From positions 1-8,660 of the forward strand of contig JABHUV010000261.1 of assembly GCA_018658605.1 (NCBI GenBank): a DNA stretch of 8,660 nucleotides, written 5' to 3'. Numbering within the stretch: position 1 is the stretch's first letter; every line of letters starts with the position of its first letter. Under the pieces are notes generated by a model, which saw nothing but the letters and a program-made list of their open reading frames with translations, ran no database searches and had not been told where the DNA came from. The stretch is from Planctomycetaceae bacterium. GTDB lineage: Bacteria > Planctomycetota > Planctomycetia > Pirellulales > Pirellulaceae. A program made the position numbers and the translations under genes. Shown here one piece after another: positions 5,508 to 8,660 of the stretch.

Positions 5508-6890
5508 CTAGACTAATTCTGCAATTGCTTCATGCCCTTGATCCACCAGATAGTGCGGACGACCATGAAGATCAGAAACGGTAGCTGTGCGAACATCAAT
5601 TCCCAGATGACGATACAGCGTTGCAAACACTTCCTGAAAAGAAACTGGACGTTCCACGGGTTCCCCAGCAATACGATCGGTTTTCCCGATGATTTGCCCG
5701 TGCCGCATCCCGCCCCCTGCCATCAGCGCACAAGCAACATTAGGCCAATGATCGCGACCGACTTTAGCACTGATCTTCGGCGTTCTACCAAATTCACCCC
5801 ATACCAGTACAGCGGTATCCTCATCCAATCCACGTTCGTGTAAATCATCAATTAGCGCTGTGATGCCTTTGTCGAAAATCGGAAAATCTTCTTTTTCACG
5901 CAGGAAGATCGAGTTGTTTGCACGGCCTTCCGCATTGCGACCACCGTGCCAATCCCACTTGCTGTAATTGACGGTTACAATACGAGCGCCCGCTTCGATC
6001 AGTCGCCGAGCCGCGAGAAAACTCTGTGGAACACGTGGAGCACCATTGGCATCAATGAATTTCTTTGGGTTGCCGGTACCATATCGTTCCCGTGTTGCTT
6101 CGCTTTCGTTGGAAAGATCGAGCGCTTCCGCTAAATGTGAGGCGGTCAAAATACCCATCGCCTGTTCGGTAAATGCATCAACACCCTGGAGTGTGCCACT
6201 GGCATCCGTATCGCGGCGGAACTGATCAAAACTAGTCAGCAGTGCTTTACGATTTGCCAAACGGTCTGTGGTAATCCCATTGAGCACCATATCTTGACGG
6301 GTTGGGCCAAGAGGTCGGAATCCCGAGTGGGCCGGGCCGAGATACCCCGGACCAGGTTCGTTGTATGGCCCATGTGTGCAAGGATAGCAAAGGCTAATAA
6401 ACCCAGGAGTCGTACGGACATGTTGGCCTTGAATCTTGTTTACTAGTGAGCCAAACTGAGGCCAACCGCCGGCCGGTTTCTGACCAGCATTGGTTCTTCC
6501 GGTGTAGCATTGAACAGCGTCGTGGCCTGCCTGGGCATCGTGTAGCGAGCGAATCACAGTGAACTTGTCCATCCGCTGTGCCATCATCGGAAAAGCTTCG
6601 CAAATTTCAATTCCATTGATGTTCGTTGCCGTCGGTTTCCACGGACCGGCTATTTCTCGCGGAGCGTCTGGCTTGAGATCAAACATGTCTTGATGTGGTG
6701 GTCCACCGACCAGGTAAACCAAGATGACTGATTTAGGATTATTGCGAATCCCTTGTTCCGCTTCTAGTGAAAGCAAACTAGGTAATGTAAGTCCACCAGC
6801 ACCGAGTGCACCAACTTGTAGGAAATTACGACGCGACACTCCATCGCAATGCGTTTTCCCCTTGTCACTTGGATCCAAAATTTTAAGCAT
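5508..6890 (-). CDS. Tat-exported DUF1501 protein (alkaline-phosphatase-like fold), copy 2
   Basis: This 460-residue paralogue of the 1764-3155 product has the same architecture. The Tat signal is DGVSRRNFLQVGALG (16-30) with the twin arginines at 20-21. Family blocks are GGPPHQDMFDLKP (62-74), WDWH (312-315), GEFGRTP (365-371) and GRDHW (378-382). The two copies differ at several places: this one has Val61 where copy 1 has an Asp before GGP, KWDWHGG where copy 1 has GWDHHW, and no glycine-rich insert (copy 1 residues 369-380) before GRDHW. They are therefore diverged paralogues and not a recent duplication. The ATG at 6890 has TAAGG (6905-6901) 10 nt upstream, a little far but usable. It is followed by the alpha/beta-hydrolase gene. 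No DUF1549/DUF1553 gene is adjacent; the upstream neighbour is a PLP enzyme across 111 nt. It is likely transcribed from the promoter at 6951-6978. The enzymatic role is unknown. Confidence 0.93.
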   Translation of the reverse strand: MLKILDPSDKGKTHCDGVSRRNFLQVGALGAGGLTLPSLLSLEAEQGIRNNPKSVILVYLVGGPPHQDMFDLKPDAPREIAGPWKPTATNINGIEICEAFPMMAQRMDKFTVIRSLHDAQAGHDAVQCYTGRTNAGQKPAGGWPQFGSLVNKIQGQHVRTTPGFISLCYPCTHGPYNEPGPGYLGPAHSGFRPLGPTRQDMVLNGITTDRLANRKALLTSFDQFRRDTDASGTLQGVDAFTEQAMGILTASHLAEALDLSNESEATRERYGTGNPKKFIDANGAPRVPQSFLAARRLIEAGARIVTVNYSKWDWHGGRNAEGRANNSIFLREKEDFPIFDKGITALIDDLHERGLDEDTAVLVWGEFGRTPKISAKVGRDHWPNVACALMAGGGMRHGQIIGKTDRIAGEPVERPVSFQEVFATLYRHLGIDVRTATVSDLHGRPHYLVDQGHEAIAELV

Positions 6891-6917
6891 AGTGTGACAG
6901 CCTTAATTGCTAGTTCA

Positions 6918-6929
6918 AACGTCGACGTT
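6918..6929. repeat. 12-bp perfect palindrome in the leader of DUF1501 copy 2
   Basis: AACGTCGACGTT reads the same on both strands. It lies 28 nt before the DUF1501 start codon and about 15 nt downstream of the predicted transcription start, where a repressor site could act. About two perfect 12-bp palindromes are expected by chance in a window of this size, so position is the only argument for function. Confidence 0.3.
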
Positions 6930-6950
6930 CCCGCTAATTATTATACACGT

Positions 6951-6978
6951 ATTGTACAATGAATATCGCGTTTATCAA
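6951..6978 (-). promoter_or_regulatory. Promoter candidate for DUF1501 copy 2 and the alpha/beta-hydrolase, with palindromic -10
   Basis: On the minus strand TTGATA (6978-6973) and TACAAT (6956-6951) are separated by 16 nt, and each matches the sigma-70 consensus at 5 of 6 positions. Transcription would start near 6944 and give a leader of about 54 nt. The -10 lies inside the 10-bp perfect palindrome ATTGTACAAT (6951-6960), so a dimeric regulator bound there would block it. A perfect TATAAT (6945-6940) just downstream lacks a -35 and is a weaker alternative. This is the best promoter in the window by consensus. Confidence 0.5.
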
Positions 6979-7001
6979 AAGGCGAGATTGAGTCTTTCCC
7001 A

Positions 7002-8087
7002 TCATTCCCCGAAGAGTTGTTGAAATTTCTCTCGAGATAAACATGGACAATCTCTATTTTCGTTCATTCGACTGACGCTCGCGGGGTCCTTAAATCCACT
7101 CCCTGTGATTGGGCAAACCACGATATCGTCCCCCTTTATGTCACCCATTTGAAATGCCGTAATCGCTCCCACAACCGCCACTGCACCCGCTGGCTCACAA
7201 AACACCCCCTCCATTTCCGCTAACGTGCGCTGACATTCCCACACAGTTTCATCGATAACAAGAAACCCCCTACCCTTCGTCTTACGACAAACTTCTACCG
7301 CTTCTAACCCATCAACAACACTAGCGACCTGCAGACCGCTAATACGCGTCCAACAATCCACAGCACCGGGCGAATCATTCGGAAATCGCAAAGCGGACGC
7401 CATAGTGTCATTTCCCTCAGGCTGGACAATGTGGACTTTTGGCAGTGAAAACGTATCGAGGGACATCTGGATATCCAGAAACCCTTGAGCCACACCTAAT
7501 GCCAGGCCACCGCCGCCGGCTTGACAAAACACGTGGTCAATACCATGTGGTAGCTGCATTTGCAATTCGTGGCTAATTGACTTCAGGCCATTCATACCTG
7601 CGGGACTGTACCGAAAGGCACTAATTTGAAGTGCAGCATTGTCTGCCGACGACGCGTTTTCCAGTACGTCAAAAACCGCTTGCGTGGTTTCCGGATGTGT
7701 ACCAAATCCTTCAATACGATAGATTGTTGCTCCGTAGGCGAGCATTTGCTGAAGTTTGCCAGCGGGGGCGTCTTCGACGACGGCGATGTTACATTCAATG
7801 TTTGCCAGCGCACAGTAAGCGGCCAACGCCGCGCCTGTATTGCCACTGGACGTTGCAAAGCATTTGGTCTGTTTGTTGGCCAACATATGCGAAACCGCGA
7901 GCGCCGCATAACGGTCTTTAAAGCTACCTGTAGGATTGGCGGATTCAATTTTGAAATAGAGATTTTTTAGCCCGACCCGTGGCCCAATAAACCGGGATCT
8001 CAATATCGGGGTATCCGCTTCGCCGAGAGAGATTTGATACCCCGCAACAACTCCTTCAAATGCCTGTTGCCAGTTCCAAATACTCAT
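7002..8087 (-). CDS. PLP-dependent enzyme of the tryptophan-synthase-beta fold, threonine-synthase-like
   Basis: The 361-residue protein is a fold-type II pyridoxal-phosphate enzyme, predicted cytoplasmic. NPTGSFKDRYA (51-61) carries the Schiff-base lysine, Lys57. SSGNTGAALA (80-89) is the substrate-carboxylate loop, and QAGGGGLALG (189-198) contains the glycine loop that binds the cofactor phosphate. PITGSGFKDP near the C-terminus resembles the TGHGLKDP end seen in threonine synthases. The best general call is threonine synthase-like. Threonine dehydratase, diaminopropionate ammonia-lyase or another beta-replacing enzyme of the fold is possible. No homoserine-pathway gene is nearby, which weakens a biosynthetic reading. 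The start ATG (8087-8085) has only a short AGG (8097-8095) upstream. It is separated from the nitrilase-type gene by 211 nt and from DUF1501 copy 2 by 111 nt, so it may be a single-gene unit. Family is secure; the exact reaction is not. Confidence 0.92.
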   Translation of the reverse strand: MSIWNWQQAFEGVVAGYQISLGEADTPILRSRFIGPRVGLKNLYFKIESANPTGSFKDRYAALAVSHMLANKQTKCFATSSGNTGAALAAYCALANIECNIAVVEDAPAGKLQQMLAYGATIYRIEGFGTHPETTQAVFDVLENASSADNAALQISAFRYSPAGMNGLKSISHELQMQLPHGIDHVFCQAGGGGLALGVAQGFLDIQMSLDTFSLPKVHIVQPEGNDTMASALRFPNDSPGAVDCWTRISGLQVASVVDGLEAVEVCRKTKGRGFLVIDETVWECQRTLAEMEGVFCEPAGAVAVVGAITAFQMGDIKGDDIVVCPITGSGFKDPASVSRMNENRDCPCLSREKFQQLFGE

Positions 8088-8117
8088 ACGGTTAACCTAT
8101 ATTTCAGGCAATTTCAT

Positions 8118-8132
8118 GTTGGAATACCCAAC
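8118..8132. repeat. Short inverted repeat upstream of the PLP-enzyme gene
   Basis: GTTGG (8118-8122) and CCAAC (8128-8132) are 5-bp arms around 5 nt, 30 nt upstream of the PLP-enzyme start. The rest of the 211-nt gap (8088-8298) is AT-rich. It also holds a 10-bp palindrome TGAGTACTCA (8230-8239) and, on the minus strand, a T6 run (8213-8208) that follows only a weak, bulged hairpin. I see no convincing terminator, promoter or RNA gene there. Confidence 0.2.
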
Positions 8133-8298
8133 CAATAGAATAGCACAAACGACGTAAAACACCAAAATCGCGTACGTAGGGTGTTCGAGGATGCGCATCA
8201 AAATCAAAAAATATTGCTCGAGTTAATATTGAGTACTCAGAGTCCCCCAAATACAAACATTTTATTCGCGCAAAATAACGTAATCTGTATGCGGGTTA

Positions 8299-8660
8299 TC
8301 AACATTTAACTTGCTCGGTGACCAATTCTTGGTACAACTCGGGACGCCGAGTTTTTAACGTGTAGTTTGGTAGGCTCCGTTCCTTGGCGATGCGTTCTTG
8401 CATTAAATCAACCACGATCATTTCGTCCCGAATGACCTCGGTTTGCGTGCTTGCGATTAACTCTCCGTCTGGCGCGAACACCAATGCTCCGCCACAATGA
8501 TGAGGTTGTGCGGGAGAATCCCGCGGGTACGTGTCGACATATCCCGCTCGCCCAGCCTGGTTTGCTAACACCGCAAAACAAGCATTTTCCCGCGCTCGCT
8601 GCGCGTAGCAAGAAGTAAAATATTGGTGCGTATGCTGCCGCGCTGTTGCCATTGAATCCG
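8299..8660 (-). CDS. Carbon-nitrogen hydrolase (nitrilase superfamily), C-terminal part
   Basis: The frame is open to the right edge, so the gene starts outside the window. The ATG at 8652 is very probably internal, because in-frame codons (Asp, Ser) precede it without a stop. About 120 residues are visible. They show the superfamily's C-terminal pattern: QRARENACFAVLANQAG (the RAxEN ... AN..G block), then CGGALVFAPDGELIAS (the strand-turn-strand after the active site), then EMIVVDLMQERI, and a final RRPELYQEL typical of beta-ureidopropionase and N-carbamoyl-amidase relatives. The catalytic Glu-Lys-Cys residues would lie upstream and cannot be checked. Enzymes of this type release ammonia or carbamate from amides, N-carbamoyl amino acids or nitriles. 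The next gene downstream on this strand is the PLP enzyme, 211 nt away. Superfamily assignment is good; the substrate is unknown. Confidence 0.85.
   Translation of the reverse strand, partial: DSMATARQHTHQYFTSCYAQRARENACFAVLANQAGRAGYVDTYPRDSPAQPHHCGGALVFAPDGELIASTQTEVIRDEMIVVDLMQERIAKERSLPNYTLKTRRPELYQELVTEQVKC

Noticed and set aside
7626..7970. Plus-strand ORF of 114 codons inside the PLP-enzyme gene
   Set aside because: It is antisense to the PLP-binding lysine region, is Cys/Arg-rich in a way typical of shadow frames, and has no ribosome-binding site.
8208..8240. T6 run on the minus strand downstream of the nitrilase-type gene as a terminator
   Set aside because: The preceding sequence forms only a short, bulged stem (CTGAGT with ACTCGAG) and lies about 60 nt past the stop; the evidence is too thin.
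8650..8652. ATG at 8652 as the true start of the nitrilase-type gene
   Set aside because: The frame stays open to the window edge and the protein from here would lack the catalytic Glu-Lys-Cys part, so this Met is internal.
1..8660. Mobile elements, CRISPR arrays, toxin-antitoxin or defence genes, tRNA or rRNA genes
   Set aside because: None was found. There are no direct-repeat arrays, transposase motifs, terminal inverted repeats or conserved RNA sequences, and all longer gaps are accounted for.

Overview
The window most likely comes from a member of the Planctomycetota, probably a Pirellulales-type bacterium. The main reason is two paralogous DUF1501 proteins with twin-arginine (Tat) signals of the CDGVSRR(S/N)F type, which are abundant in that phylum. 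They sit among single secreted hydrolases and loosely spaced, strand-switching small transcription units. The lineage call is inference from protein style. No rRNA, tRNA, mobile element, CRISPR array or phage gene was seen.

Layout. Left edge: the 5' part of a minus-strand gene for a secreted protein (1-239), divergent from a small cupin gene (325-678, +). The cupin gene converges with a RidA/CnbZ-like putative deaminase gene (711-1469, -). A 294-nt divergent promoter region (1470-1763) separates that gene from a plus-strand pair: a Tat-exported DUF1501 protein (1764-3155) directly followed by an M81/MlrC-type metallopeptidase (3165-4658). This pair meets, tail to tail with a 4-nt gap, a minus-strand pair built the same way: a second DUF1501 protein (5508-6890) followed by a secreted alpha/beta-hydrolase (4663-5469). 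To the right, also on the minus strand, lie a PLP-dependent threonine-synthase-like enzyme (7002-8087) and the C-terminal part of a carbon-nitrogen hydrolase of the nitrilase superfamily (8299 to the right edge).

How the genes may work together. The two DUF1501-hydrolase pairs are the most distinctive structure. Neither DUF1501 gene has an adjacent DUF1549/DUF1553 (PSD1-type) partner inside the window, although such partners are common in planctomycetes. The enzyme set (M81 peptidase, deaminase-like protein, PLP lyase/synthase-type enzyme, C-N hydrolase) would suit degradation of peptide, amide or amine compounds. The substrates cannot be read from sequence, and the genes lie in several transcription units, so a shared pathway is only a hypothesis.

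Regulation. The clearest promoter candidates are a TTGATA-N16-TACAAT element upstream of the second DUF1501 gene, whose -10 overlaps a 10-bp perfect palindrome, and an extended -10 (TGCTATAAT) facing the deaminase-like gene. The window looks like ordinary, if uncharacterised, planctomycete metabolic DNA. I found no convincing evidence of a wholly new kind of system.
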